NCBI GenBank assembly: GCA_017948555.1
Contig: JAFMYY010000011.1
Location: forward strand, 117,886 to 181,885
Length of the DNA: 64,000 bases
Reading direction: 5' to 3'
From: Cesiribacteraceae bacterium YIM B00369
GTDB taxonomy: Bacteria; Bacteroidota; Bacteroidia; Cytophagales; Cyclobacteriaceae
Of this stretch, positions 1 to 8,208 are shown in pieces; within the stretch, counting starts at the first letter, position 1, and every line of letters starts with the position of its first letter. A program made the position numbers and the translations under genes. The notes beneath the pieces are model-generated. The model was given only the letters and a program-made list of their open reading frames with translations, was not told where the DNA came from and searched no databases.

Positions 1-136
1 CGCTGTGCCAGTTGCCTTTATCGAAGAAGCAACCAGTGTAGAGGTGCTGGCACAATTTGGAAATTACCGGTATGTAAAAACCGGGGATAATAAATATGGC
101 TGGATTCTCCCTGAGCACTCCGGCACGAACGGATAA
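1..136 (+). CDS. C-terminal end of an SH3-like domain protein (partial)
   Basis: An open frame enters from the left edge (codons begin at base 2) and stops at TAA 134-136, giving 44 residues. The tail contains VEVLAQFGNYRYVKT and KYGWILPEHSG, which looks like the last strands of a bacterial SH3 domain of the kind that ends many Bacteroidota TPR or Bat-type envelope proteins. The start and most of the protein lie outside the window, so the parent family cannot be named. The pattern is short and the domain call is an inference. Confidence 0.55.
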   Translation, partial: AVPVAFIEEATSVEVLAQFGNYRYVKTGDNKYGWILPEHSGTNG

Positions 137-172
137 TATTAATGATTTAACAGGGGTGAAGGGGTGATATTG

Positions 173-583
173 TTATTTAACGGCAGATCCTTGCTGTTGC
201 GGAGTATGCTCCCACTGGCTTTTCCAGGAAACCCGGAGCGGGCTGCCGTTTGTTCTTTTATGGTGGTGGGGTAAGGCTGTCCTTTTTCCGGTTCTTCTGA
301 TAAGGTAAATGGCAAACCAGGAAACAGGAAGCAATCCTATGAATCCTGCAAGCATTGTGAAGGATGTAAGAGCTGCTTTTTCGTTTTGGTGCCACGGAAG
401 CACAAGGAGGTTCATGTGTAAAATTAAAGATCCTATAAGCAGTGCTCCCGCTAACATTATATTGTCCGCTGTGCCTGCGGTGTGGAGGTCTTCTTTTTTA
501 TCATCGTAAAAAAGTAAAAACGCTGCCAGGCAGCATAGCACGAATCCAATTGAGCAGCAGTATATTATGATAAGCTTTTCCAT
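173..583 (-). CDS. Small membrane protein of unknown function
   Basis: 136 residues starting ATG. Three hydrophobic segments are visible: residues about 4-25 (IIIYCCSIGFVLCCLAAFLLF), 42-62 and 76-94. A short charged loop with DDKKED follows the first helix, and the basic C-terminal tail contains HHHKR and ends in a Gln-rich stretch. I do not recognise the family. The gene converges with the partial gene at the left edge and diverges from the MscS gene, so it is probably monocistronic. Hydrophobic organisation supports a real gene. Confidence 0.6.
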   Translation of the reverse strand: MEKLIIIYCCSIGFVLCCLAAFLLFYDDKKEDLHTAGTADNIMLAGALLIGSLILHMNLLVLPWHQNEKAALTSFTMLAGFIGLLPVSWFAIYLIRRTGKRTALPHHHKRTNGSPLRVSWKSQWEHTPQQQGSAVK

Positions 584-756
584 ACCCCAATATCGGGATT
601 AAGTATTGCCGGAATATTATGGCAGTTTTAATTTATCATCACTAAAAGTGCGGCCATTGCAACAGGTATGTAATATCCTGTTCTATTCTCCTTCTTTAGA
701 ATCGGAAAAATATTATAATTTGATCTTTCTTTGTAAACTGCTTATAATCAATAATA

Positions 757-2631
757 ATGAATAAGAAAGCTTTTGTCTTTGTTCTGTTTTTTGTCGTTGC
801 TTTTTTGCCCTCCTCTGCCCAGAATGATAGTATAGGTCAGGTGGCTGATTCTATTTTAAATAAGCAGCTGGTGGAAACAGCCGTGCAGCTTAAGGAAAGC
901 AGGCAGCGGCAGTACTCAGATTCCCTTATAAAGGCAGAACTGCAAAGAGAGCTGGAGCTTTTGAAAAACAGCGAAGGCGCTAAAAGAGAAGAGCTGCAGG
1001 AAAGGATCAGGAGAATAGAGCTTGACGACTCCCTGCGGGTAATGGAGCAGAAGCGTAAGATTGAGACCTTAAAAAATACCAGCAAAGGTTTCCCCGTTTT
1101 ACTGCAGGGCGATACAATATTATTTGTATTCAACCGCCTGGGGCCCTTTACGCCACAGGAAAGAGTAGTAAGAATTAATAATAATTTAGAAAGGCTTTAT
1201 GCCTCATCCTCTTACAATGCCTCTTTACTCAGGGCTGTTGAAAGTGAGTCGACATTTGATATTGTGTACGATAATCTCATTCTGATGAGCGTTACCGATA
1301 TGGATGCCCTTTGGGATGAAAGCAGTAAAGCAGAACTGGCTGGCAGGTACAGGGAGGAGATAAATAAGGCTGTAATACTGGCAAAGGAGAAAAACAGCCT
1401 CAGGAATATCCTGATCAGGATTGGGGAGGTTGTGCTGGTATTATTAGGAATATGGCTGTTGATTCACCTGATTAACAGATTGTTTACATGGTCAAAAAGT
1501 TTTATTACCACACGGCTTACTCCAAAGATTAAGGCAGTAAAGGTAAAGGAATACGAGCTGCTGCCAGATGTACGGATACTGCAAACCCTTCTTTGGTTTC
1601 ACGGGGTGTTAAGGGTTTTTGTAATTGTGCTTTCATTGTATCTGGCACTTCCTTTGCTGTTTAGCATATTTCCAAGTACAGAGGCATGGGCCGATTTGCT
1701 GATTGACTGGATCCTTAGTCCTGTGAAGAAAATTCTGTCCGGTATTCTGGCTTATTTGCCAAACCTCTTTACCATTGCAGTAATTTTTATTGCCATCCGG
1801 TACCTGGTAAAATTAATTGGTTTTTTTGCCGGGGAAATTGAAGAAGGAAAGCTTAAGATTAATGGATTTCACCAGGAGTGGGCGGCACCTACCTTTAATA
1901 TTGTCCGCTTCCTGCTTTACATTTTTATGTTCATTGTAATATTTCCTTATTTGCCTGGTTCAGATTCACCTGTTTTTAAAGGGGTGTCTGTGTTTTTAGG
2001 GATTTTGTTTTCGCTGGGATCTTCCTCTGCTATCAGTAATGCCGTGGCCGGGCTGGTTATAACATATATGCGTCCTTTTAAAATAGGCGACAGAATTAAA
2101 ATTAACGATGTGGTGGGCGATGTGGCGGAAAAAACCTTGCTGGTTACCCGTATCCGCACAACTAAAAATGAGGAGATTACCATTCCTAACTCCTCCATCT
2201 TATCGGGGCATACAATTAACTATACCACCTCCAGTAAAGAGCCCGGGCTGATTATATATACTACCGTTACAATAGGATATGATGTGCCGTGGAAAGAAGT
2301 CCACAAGGCCTTAACCGATGCTGCCCTGCGTACAGAGCTGGTGCTTAAAACGCCGGCTCCCTTTGTGCTCCAGACGAGTCTGGATGATTTTTATGTGTCT
2401 TACCAGCTCAATGCCTATATTAATGAAGTAAGCAGGCAGGCAGGGATTTACTCCGATCTGCACCGGAACATTCAGGATGTTTTTAACGAGAGGGGGATAG
2501 AAATCCTTTCTCCGCATTACAAAGCGTTGCGCGACGGAAATGCGGTAACAATTCCTGCTAGTTACCTTCCGCCGGAATATGAGGCGCCACATTTTCGGGT
2601 AAAAGATGAAAATTCAACCCCCGCTTTATAA
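757..2631 (+). CDS. MscS-family mechanosensitive ion channel
   Basis: 624 residues with a cleavable signal peptide (residues 1-21, ending SSAQN). A charged coiled-coil-like periplasmic region (about 30-110) rich in Glu, Lys and Leu follows, then several transmembrane helices from about residue 220 on. The MscS pore-lining segment and beta domain are recognisable: GSSSAISNAVAGLVITYMRPFKIGDRI, then a V-G-D-V motif and IPNSSI. The product should release small osmolytes through the inner membrane on hypo-osmotic shock. It is longer than E. coli MscS (286 aa) and resembles the larger MscK/YbdG-like members with extra N-terminal helices. Single gene; a hairpin overlaps its stop. Confidence 0.93.
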   Translation: MNKKAFVFVLFFVVAFLPSSAQNDSIGQVADSILNKQLVETAVQLKESRQRQYSDSLIKAELQRELELLKNSEGAKREELQERIRRIELDDSLRVMEQKRKIETLKNTSKGFPVLLQGDTILFVFNRLGPFTPQERVVRINNNLERLYASSSYNASLLRAVESESTFDIVYDNLILMSVTDMDALWDESSKAELAGRYREEINKAVILAKEKNSLRNILIRIGEVVLVLLGIWLLIHLINRLFTWSKSFITTRLTPKIKAVKVKEYELLPDVRILQTLLWFHGVLRVFVIVLSLYLALPLLFSIFPSTEAWADLLIDWILSPVKKILSGILAYLPNLFTIAVIFIAIRYLVKLIGFFAGEIEEGKLKINGFHQEWAAPTFNIVRFLLYIFMFIVIFPYLPGSDSPVFKGVSVFLGILFSLGSSSAISNAVAGLVITYMRPFKIGDRIKINDVVGDVAEKTLLVTRIRTTKNEEITIPNSSILSGHTINYTTSSKEPGLIIYTTVTIGYDVPWKEVHKALTDAALRTELVLKTPAPFVLQTSLDDFYVSYQLNAYINEVSRQAGIYSDLHRNIQDVFNERGIEILSPHYKALRDGNAVTIPASYLPPEYEAPHFRVKDENSTPAL

Positions 2632-2653
2632 CTTTTTTTATAATCAGGGGTTG
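2615..2653 (+). terminator. Hairpin across the end of the MscS gene
   Basis: Arms CAACCCC (2615-2621) and GGGGTTG (2647-2653) enclose a second TTATAA self-complementary element. There is no T-run directly after it, so it may be a weak terminator or a 3' end stabiliser. It overlaps the stop codon of the channel gene. Confidence 0.35.
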
Positions 2654-2853
2654 TCTATTGTACTCATGGTATGCTGCGCTGCTTTTAAAGCATTTTTTGC
2701 AGTGTAAATTGTTTGCAGATAGAATGTTATCTTTTCGGAAGGCTGCTTAGCCGGAAGGGATATATCATTTTTAATTTTTACCTGACCGGCAGCGTAGGAT
2801 GGCTTCAGGACATAATCACCCGGTATTATTTTAACTTATTGATTATAAAATTT

Positions 2854-4230
2854 ATGGCGAATATTCCACAAGAAAAAACGCTGGATAATAGCATTGCATT
2901 GCTTCAGGAAGGTTATACCTATCTTCAGTCCCGCTGCGAAAAATTTAAGTCTGATATTTTCCAAACCAGGCTCCTGGGGGAGAAAGTCATTTGCCTGCAT
3001 GGGGAAGAAGGTGCCGCTTTATTTTATGATCCTGAAAAATTCCGGCGGGAAGGAGCCATTCCGGAATTTATAAAAATGTCTTTATTTGGCAAAGGCAGCG
3101 TTCAGTCAATGGATGGGAGTGCTCACCGGAACAGGAAAGAAATGTTCATGTCGCTGATGTCGCCTGAAAATATGGAAAAGCTGATGGAGCTCGTGGCTGA
3201 TAACTGGGAGAATTACCTTAGCCGGTGGGAGCAGACTAATAAGCTGGTTGTGCTTTTTGAGGAAGTGCAGGAAATTCTGTGCAGAGCTGCCTGCGCCTGG
3301 GCAGGGGTTCCTTTGGAGGAAGAGGAGGTAAGGATGCGGACGGATGATTTTATAGGTAGAATTGACTCTTTCGGGTCAGTAGGTCCACGCTACCTGAGAG
3401 GAGTATTTGCGCGGGAAAGAACTGAAAAGTGGCTGGAAAATATTATAGAGCAGGTCCGGAGAGGAGAACTGGAGGCAGAGGAAGGAACCGCTGTTCATAT
3501 GTTTGCTAAATTCAGGGAACCCTCAGTTTCAGGAGGTGAACCGGAGGAGCTTGATGCAAAAAGCGCGGCTGTTGAAGTGATTAATATTATACGGCCTTTT
3601 GTGGCTATTGCGTATTATGTGGCTTTTTCGGCCCTTGCCTTGCACAGGCATCCTGAGTACAGGCAGAAGCTCAGGGAGGGGGATGACAGAGATATTGAAA
3701 TGTTTGTACAGGAGATCCGCAGGCTCTACCCTTTTGCTCCTTTTTTAGGTGCACGGGTGCGGGAGGAGTTTGATTGGCGCGGACACCATTTTGAAGAAGG
3801 ACGTCTGGTGCTGCTCGATGTTTATGGAACTATGCATGATGCGCGCTTGTGGGAAAATCCTAATGAGTTCAGGCCTGAAAGGTTCCTTGCCTGGGACGGT
3901 AGTCCTTTTGATCTCATTCCACAGGGAGGGGGCGCCCACCATACGGGGCACCGCTGTGCGGGGGAATGGATTACTATAGGGGCGGCGAAGGTATCGCTGA
4001 AATTCCTTGTAAATATGCAATATGAGGTGCCTAAGCAGAACCTGAACTATAGCTTAAAGCGAATTCCGTCGTACCCGGAGAGTGGATTTACGATCAGGTA
4101 TGTAAAAAGACTGGATTCTGATAAGCCCGGAGGAGGTAATGAAAAAAGAAGTGCCTTCCGTGGCAGTGTGCCTTTGGCCGACAGGGGAGCGTGCCCATAT
4201 CATAAAATGAAGGATATTGCTGCCGGGTAA
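2854..4230 (+). CDS. CYP152-type cytochrome P450 (fatty-acid peroxygenase/hydroxylase)
   Basis: 458 residues from ATG 2854. The frame is open upstream to 2713, but those codons (FNFYLTG.., LLIIKF) do not look like the family, and MANIPQEKTLD is the usual beginning. The heme-thiolate loop is GGGAHHTGHRCAGEW with Cys368. The I-helix has NIIRPFVAIAYY, where Arg247 matches the arginine that holds the fatty-acid carboxylate in CYP152 (Arg242 of B. subtilis BSbeta). Such enzymes use hydrogen peroxide to hydroxylate or decarboxylate fatty acids without a redox partner, and no ferredoxin or reductase gene lies nearby. A tail of about 30 residues ends with a CPYHK motif. The exact reaction cannot be read from the sequence. 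Confidence 0.88.
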   Translation: MANIPQEKTLDNSIALLQEGYTYLQSRCEKFKSDIFQTRLLGEKVICLHGEEGAALFYDPEKFRREGAIPEFIKMSLFGKGSVQSMDGSAHRNRKEMFMSLMSPENMEKLMELVADNWENYLSRWEQTNKLVVLFEEVQEILCRAACAWAGVPLEEEEVRMRTDDFIGRIDSFGSVGPRYLRGVFARERTEKWLENIIEQVRRGELEAEEGTAVHMFAKFREPSVSGGEPEELDAKSAAVEVINIIRPFVAIAYYVAFSALALHRHPEYRQKLREGDDRDIEMFVQEIRRLYPFAPFLGARVREEFDWRGHHFEEGRLVLLDVYGTMHDARLWENPNEFRPERFLAWDGSPFDLIPQGGGAHHTGHRCAGEWITIGAAKVSLKFLVNMQYEVPKQNLNYSLKRIPSYPESGFTIRYVKRLDSDKPGGGNEKRSAFRGSVPLADRGACPYHKMKDIAAG

Positions 4231-4964
4231 TGTTTGCAGTTCCCGGTGAACAATCTTCTTCTTATGTTAAGATGATTTAAATCTTTCTGCCAGCCGGAGG
4301 AATTTTACATTTCTTTTCAGGACCTGAAAAGAAAGGAATCCGGATGGGAGGATAACAAAAGAAAATAGGTAAAATAAAAGTTGGCAGATATTTTTTGAGG
4401 CTTATGAAAGGCTTTTGAAAATATTGTTTGGCTTTTTTGTGTTTTTGTCCCTGGTTAATGGTTTCAGGAAATCGGATATAGTGGCTTTTTTTTGAATAAA
4501 GAGCAAAAAAATGAAAATAAAAACTCCGGAAACTGTACCAATTATGAAATTATTTTTTAACTTTATTTAAAATTAATCACAAGAGAAAGCGGGAAAGGCA
4601 ACAGACATTTTTTTTAAGTGGATGCCGGATAATAAGCTTTAGTGGTTAGTAATATTTATCTGGATTTCCCTGAAGGGGTGTGGCAAATTTATAAAAGTTA
4701 AGTTGCCGTTTTTTTTACTTATTGCTGCAATCGTTTGCGGTGCCGTATGATAAGTTGTTGCGGTGAATTTGAGGTCAATCTTAAATTCATTAGTAAAAAA
4801 TGCTAATACACAGGCAGTTAAACTTCGTTTTTTAATTTTCATGCTCTGCCTCCCTTTCCGGTTTGACAGAAGTTATCAGGCACATTCCCCTGTATATAGA
4901 CCCGGGGATGGTTTCATTTTTTGCGATGGAGAAAGTTTACAACAACTAATTAATTTCATTTTTC
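4231..4964. other. 734-bp AT-rich intergenic region
   Basis: No convincing gene. It holds a perfect 25-nt palindrome at 4310-4334 (listed separately), many T-runs, and a 67-codon minus-strand frame (4639-4842) that begins with a plausible basic and hydrophobic N-terminus but has no recognisable family. It is unusually long for this gene-dense window. Confidence 0.7.
4294..4343. repeat. Perfect palindrome with outer arms
   Basis: TTTCTTTTCAGG (4310-4321), one central A, then CCTGAAAAGAAA (4323-4334): 12-bp arms with no mismatch. Outer arms CCGGA (4294-4298) and TCCGG (4339-4343) also pair. The one-base centre suits a dimeric protein site better than an RNA loop, and there is no T-tract. It lies about 80 bp downstream of the P450 gene. 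Confidence 0.6.
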
Positions 4965-5327
4965 ATGATACACATAAAAGAAAAAATCGCCACAGAGCTA
5001 AAAAAAATCCACCTTATCTGGAAAGATCTGGTAAATAACCGTCAGCCCGATGTAAAAAATATTTCAGATGTCATGGTCCGGTATAAAGCATTTTTAATAG
5101 AGAATGGAAATGTTTTAAGGAAAGGTGCAGTGACTTTCGGGGAGCTGGAGAATCTGGAAGCTCATTTAAATCATTGTTATGATGTTTCAGGAATAAGAGA
5201 GAAGCGGATCCTCCTGAATGATGCATATGTAGGACTTCTCCTTTTCCTGTCTGAATCCATGGAGGATTTAAAAGAGCGGATGGAAGAAGAAAGTTATGTG
5301 CCTGCTGAGCACGTGTTTTATAATTAG
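4965..5327 (+). CDS. Small protein of unknown function
   Basis: 120 residues from ATG (MIHIKEKIATELKKIHLIW..). The protein looks soluble and mostly helical, with amphipathic stretches (KIATELKKIHLIWKDLV, LENLEAHLNHCYDV, LLLFLSESMEDLKERMEEE). There is no signal peptide or membrane helix, and I recognise no domain. It ends 27 bp before a clear terminator hairpin at 5355-5376, which supports it as a transcribed single gene. Confidence 0.6.
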   Translation: MIHIKEKIATELKKIHLIWKDLVNNRQPDVKNISDVMVRYKAFLIENGNVLRKGAVTFGELENLEAHLNHCYDVSGIREKRILLNDAYVGLLLFLSESMEDLKERMEEESYVPAEHVFYN

Positions 5328-5354
5328 AAGGGAAACGGGCTTATTGGCTAATTG

Positions 5355-5376
5355 AAACAGCTGTCTGTTTTTTTTC
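5355..5376 (+). terminator. Rho-independent terminator after the 120-aa gene
   Basis: AAACAG (5355-5360), CTGT loop, CTGTTT (5365-5370), running into an uninterrupted T-tract to 5375. Confidence 0.6.
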
Positions 5377-5535
5377 TTCTGAAATTAATTAAAACCTGAT
5401 ATTGAGGGTATTATAGAAATGATTATCAGTGACGGATTGCCGTAACGCTGTCATTATTAACTATAATAATTTACTGCCGGGCTTATTTTTTAACCGGGTA
5501 GGAGCTTTCAGGATAGATATTTACTCTCCAAAGAA

Positions 5536-5571
5536 AGGGATTCTTTTGTCTGTCGGGAATCCCCTTTTTTA
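5536..5571 (+). terminator. Second plus-strand terminator, with no gene before it
   Basis: GGGATTC (5537-5543) pairs with GAATCCC (5557-5563), and T6 follows at 5565-5570. The nearest plus-strand gene already ends in its own terminator at 5376. The 160 bp between the two terminators has no open reading frame, so this one may serve a small RNA. Confidence 0.6.
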
Positions 5572-5691
5572 TTTTGAATTTCGGTATTTATCAGTTTAAA
5601 TCTAGTGGGCTGATTTATTTTGCTTTTTCATTGCATAGTTCCTTACTTCTGCTGTTGTGTGGCAGGAGTTTCTTTCTTTTTGCGGCCCTGA

Positions 5692-5730
5692 ACAAAGAAA
5701 AACCCCTGGTTCATTTGCAAACCAAGGGTT
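5692..5730 (-). terminator. Terminator of the pectate-lyase-like gene
   Basis: Read on the minus strand: AACCCTTGGTT, 8-nt loop, AACCAGGGGTT (one mismatch), then TTTTTCTTTG. It lies about 50 bp past the stop of the lipoprotein gene. Confidence 0.65.
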
Positions 5731-5781
5731 ATAACAATTCACAATATAATGACCGTTTAAATCTTGCGGCTGCTGCTTTGC

Positions 5782-7521
5782 TTAGTTGCCATATTCAAAG
5801 GCGCCAAGGTCAGGGGCGGTTCCATTATATGGTAAACCTGTATCTGTTCCTTTGTCAATCAAATCACTGCCTGCTACCGGGTATAAGTAAGTAATATCAG
5901 GCAGGCTGCCATCGGCCTTGCGCGGCGCTGAAAGCTGATTTAAATCAATGCTTCCAAAGTCTTCAGCAGTTACGGAAACACCACTTAACTGCCAGCTGTT
6001 ATGCGATACATCAAGGGAGGTTGCATTAACATTGCCTGTGGCGCCCAGCACAGCGCTGTTTTTAATTGTTAGTTTACCAAGAGGATTAGTGCTTCCAAAG
6101 CCCATGTTTGTTCCGTTATTATGGGCAATGCAATTGTAAAGCGTTACTTCCCCGCGGTTGCTATTGTGGTCAAAACCTTTAACGCGGTTACCTGCGGCAA
6201 TACAATTGCTGAAAGCAGCATTATGCTTTAGTGTTTTTTCATCGCTGCCTCCTGTTTTAAAACCATTTCCGTCTCCTTTGCCTGCAGCTCCGCTTTTTGA
6301 GTAGCCATTTTTAAAAGCCCAGCAGTTTTCATAGGTTGTGGTAATATTATCCGTTCCGCGCAGGTAGCCGTCCCAGCCGTCGTCAAGGTTTTGCCATGCA
6401 CGGCAGCCAATAAATTTATTGCCTGTGCCGGCGGTTAATTTACAGGCAAATCCATCGGCATTTTCAACAGAGGAGTCGGCATTGTAAAATGAGTCGCAAT
6501 TAAGAATAAGGTTGTTTGCAGAGCCGTTGTCAATTTGCAGGCCTGAGTCAGCGCATTCTGAAAAAGTACAGAATTCAATAATATTATGGTGGGCATTTCT
6601 GATTTGCATGCCATTGTCGCCGGCTTTAAAAACGTCAATGCCTTTAATGTGCCAGTAACTTGCCTGGAGCACAATTCCCTGGTTCGACGAATTCTCCGGC
6701 ATGGCAGAAAAGTCAAATTTTGGCCTTTCAGAATTATCCGGGTGGGGTAATAATGAAATGTTCTTAGCTTCGGTTCCGGAGCGGTTTATGGTAAGTTTGG
6801 TGGTAAAGGCATAGGTGCCCTGGCGGATATAAATAATATCGCCGGGATTCGCTGCAGAAACAGCTGCCCTTAATGCATCAACATTTGCCACTACCACCCC
6901 TTCAACAGGCTCAGAAGTAACTCCTGAAACAGAAATTTCAATTGTTCCCTTTGTGCCGGATCCGTCTGTGGCCGTAGCTGTTACTGTTACCTGTCCGTTT
7001 GCATGGGCTGTTAAAAGACCATCTTCAGAAATGCTGGCAATGGTTTCGTCAGATACACTCCAGGTTAATTCTTTGTTGGAAGCATTTTCGGGCAGTACAG
7101 TGGCTGTAAGTTGAGAGGTTCCTCCATCTGTAATAGCATTGCCGCTTATAGTAATTTCCGAAACAGGTACATTAAATCCTGAGATGGTAATTGCCTTTTC
7201 TCCTTTAATTCCGGATCCGTCTTTTGCAGTGGCAATTACCGTAGTGGTGCCATTTTTTGATTTTGGAGTAAGCAGTCCTGTTGCTGAAATGGAAGCAATC
7301 TCAGCATCTGAAACACTCCATGTTACTCCTTTATTTGTGGCATTTGCAGGAGTTATAGCAGCTGTAAACTGTTCTGTAGCAGCGCCATTAATATTATTAC
7401 CTTGTATTTCAATGCTTTTCACCGGAATAGAAGCAGTATCTTCGGTGTCATCTTTGCAGGAGGTGAAGAGGAGTGGCAGGACGATAAGGACCCACGGAAA
7501 CAGGAAATTACTTTTGTGCAT
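5782..7521 (-). CDS. Secreted lipoprotein, two Ig-like domains plus PL9-type pectate lyase
   Basis: 579 residues. The lipobox LFTSC places the lipidated Cys at residue 22. Two BIG2-type Ig-like repeats follow (about 33-115 and 119-200), each with the theme LTWSVSD..IASIS..GLLT. From about 205 to the end there is a right-handed parallel beta-helix of polysaccharide lyase family 9 type. Asp356, Asp380, Asp381 and Asp384 (ENADGFACK, NLDDGWDGYL) keep the spacing of the calcium ligands of Dickeya Pel9A (209/233/234/237). Lys422 in GNGFKTGG matches its catalytic Lys273. The likely role is cleavage of pectin-type polymers at the cell surface. It stands alone, with no SusCD pair or other PUL gene beside it. 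Confidence 0.87.
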   Translation of the reverse strand: MHKSNFLFPWVLIVLPLLFTSCKDDTEDTASIPVKSIEIQGNNINGAATEQFTAAITPANATNKGVTWSVSDAEIASISATGLLTPKSKNGTTTVIATAKDGSGIKGEKAITISGFNVPVSEITISGNAITDGGTSQLTATVLPENASNKELTWSVSDETIASISEDGLLTAHANGQVTVTATATDGSGTKGTIEISVSGVTSEPVEGVVVANVDALRAAVSAANPGDIIYIRQGTYAFTTKLTINRSGTEAKNISLLPHPDNSERPKFDFSAMPENSSNQGIVLQASYWHIKGIDVFKAGDNGMQIRNAHHNIIEFCTFSECADSGLQIDNGSANNLILNCDSFYNADSSVENADGFACKLTAGTGNKFIGCRAWQNLDDGWDGYLRGTDNITTTYENCWAFKNGYSKSGAAGKGDGNGFKTGGSDEKTLKHNAAFSNCIAAGNRVKGFDHNSNRGEVTLYNCIAHNNGTNMGFGSTNPLGKLTIKNSAVLGATGNVNATSLDVSHNSWQLSGVSVTAEDFGSIDLNQLSAPRKADGSLPDITYLYPVAGSDLIDKGTDTGLPYNGTAPDLGAFEYGN

Positions 7522-7816
7522 AAAGATTGTTGTTTTTTTATTAAGAGGATAAGTTGATGGCCTGAAACACTTTTCTTTAGCTCCGGATTTACAATGCCTG
7601 TAGTTGTTTTAAATTGTGTGAAAGAAGTGCACTTAACAGAAGTTTTGCTTTCAATCGATGGCGCCGGAGCAGGTCATCAGCTCTTTAAGCAAACGATTGC
7701 ACAAGATATTAAGAAGATGCTCAATAAGCAACAGGCGTGGCTCACTGCTTTATTTTACAGAAACAGGAAGTGGGAGGAGGGAGCAGAAGTGGCTCTGATA
7801 TAAGCTTTTATTTTAT

Positions 7817-8068
7817 TCAGCTGTTTTGCTTTTCTGATTCTATTTTAGAAAGCAGTTCATCATCTGAAAGCTGATTAATCCAGTCGCCGGGGAGTTTAGT
7901 GCGTACTGTTTGGGCCCCGCCGCCCGGGGTGCAAACTACGGGTACCTGGTTATTTTCATTTTTAGTTAATTCCGTGGCTTTTTCTGTTTTGCCTCCGTTT
8001 GCCCCGGCGTAAGCCTGTACACAGGTCCAGGTTATTCCTTCTTTATCTGTTACTTCCCGCTGTTGCAT
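7817..8068 (-). CDS. Small soluble protein of unknown function
   Basis: 83 residues from ATG (MQQREVTDKEGITWTCVQAY..). It is acidic to neutral, with no signal or membrane segment. A Gly-rich turn in the middle (TPGGGAQTV) is followed by a C-terminal part with a short helix (LSDDELLSKIE). I know similar short proteins with a TPGGGAQTVR turn from other Bacteroidota genomes, without function. It diverges from hemB. Confidence 0.65.
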   Translation of the reverse strand: MQQREVTDKEGITWTCVQAYAGANGGKTEKATELTKNENNQVPVVCTPGGGAQTVRTKLPGDWINQLSDDELLSKIESEKQNS

Positions 8069-8162
8069 GGTAAATATGTTAGTTGAATTTAGCTTTTAAA
8101 CGTATAGGGCTTAAAGGTGTTGCTTTTTGCTTCTGCCTCTTTTTCCCGCATCCAATTTCTGC

Positions 8163-8170
8163 TAACTTTG
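8163..8170 (+). promoter_or_regulatory. Candidate -7 element for hemB
   Basis: TAACTTTG matches the Bacteroidota consensus TAnnTTTG and lies 38 bp before the hemB ATG. No good TTTG -33 box is present at the usual spacing. Confidence 0.4.
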
Positions 8171-8208
8171 GATAAAAGAAATAATGCCGATCTTAATTTT
8201 TAATATAT

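Noticed and set aside
2713..2853. 47-codon upstream extension of the P450 frame
   Set aside because: Composition differs from the family start, which fits ATG 2854.
4639..4842. 67-codon minus-strand frame in the long gap, starting with a basic and hydrophobic stretch
   Set aside because: The N-terminal hydrophobic run is too short and broken by charged residues for a signal peptide, and no family is visible.
4763..5038. 91-codon plus-strand frame
   Set aside because: Overlaps the better-supported gene at 4965 in another frame and has no terminator or family support.
7594..7803. 69-codon plus-strand frame between the pectate-lyase gene and the 83-aa gene
   Set aside because: No recognisable domain, signal or neighbour support; it begins with an ordinary ATG but could be chance. 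Left out of the gene list.
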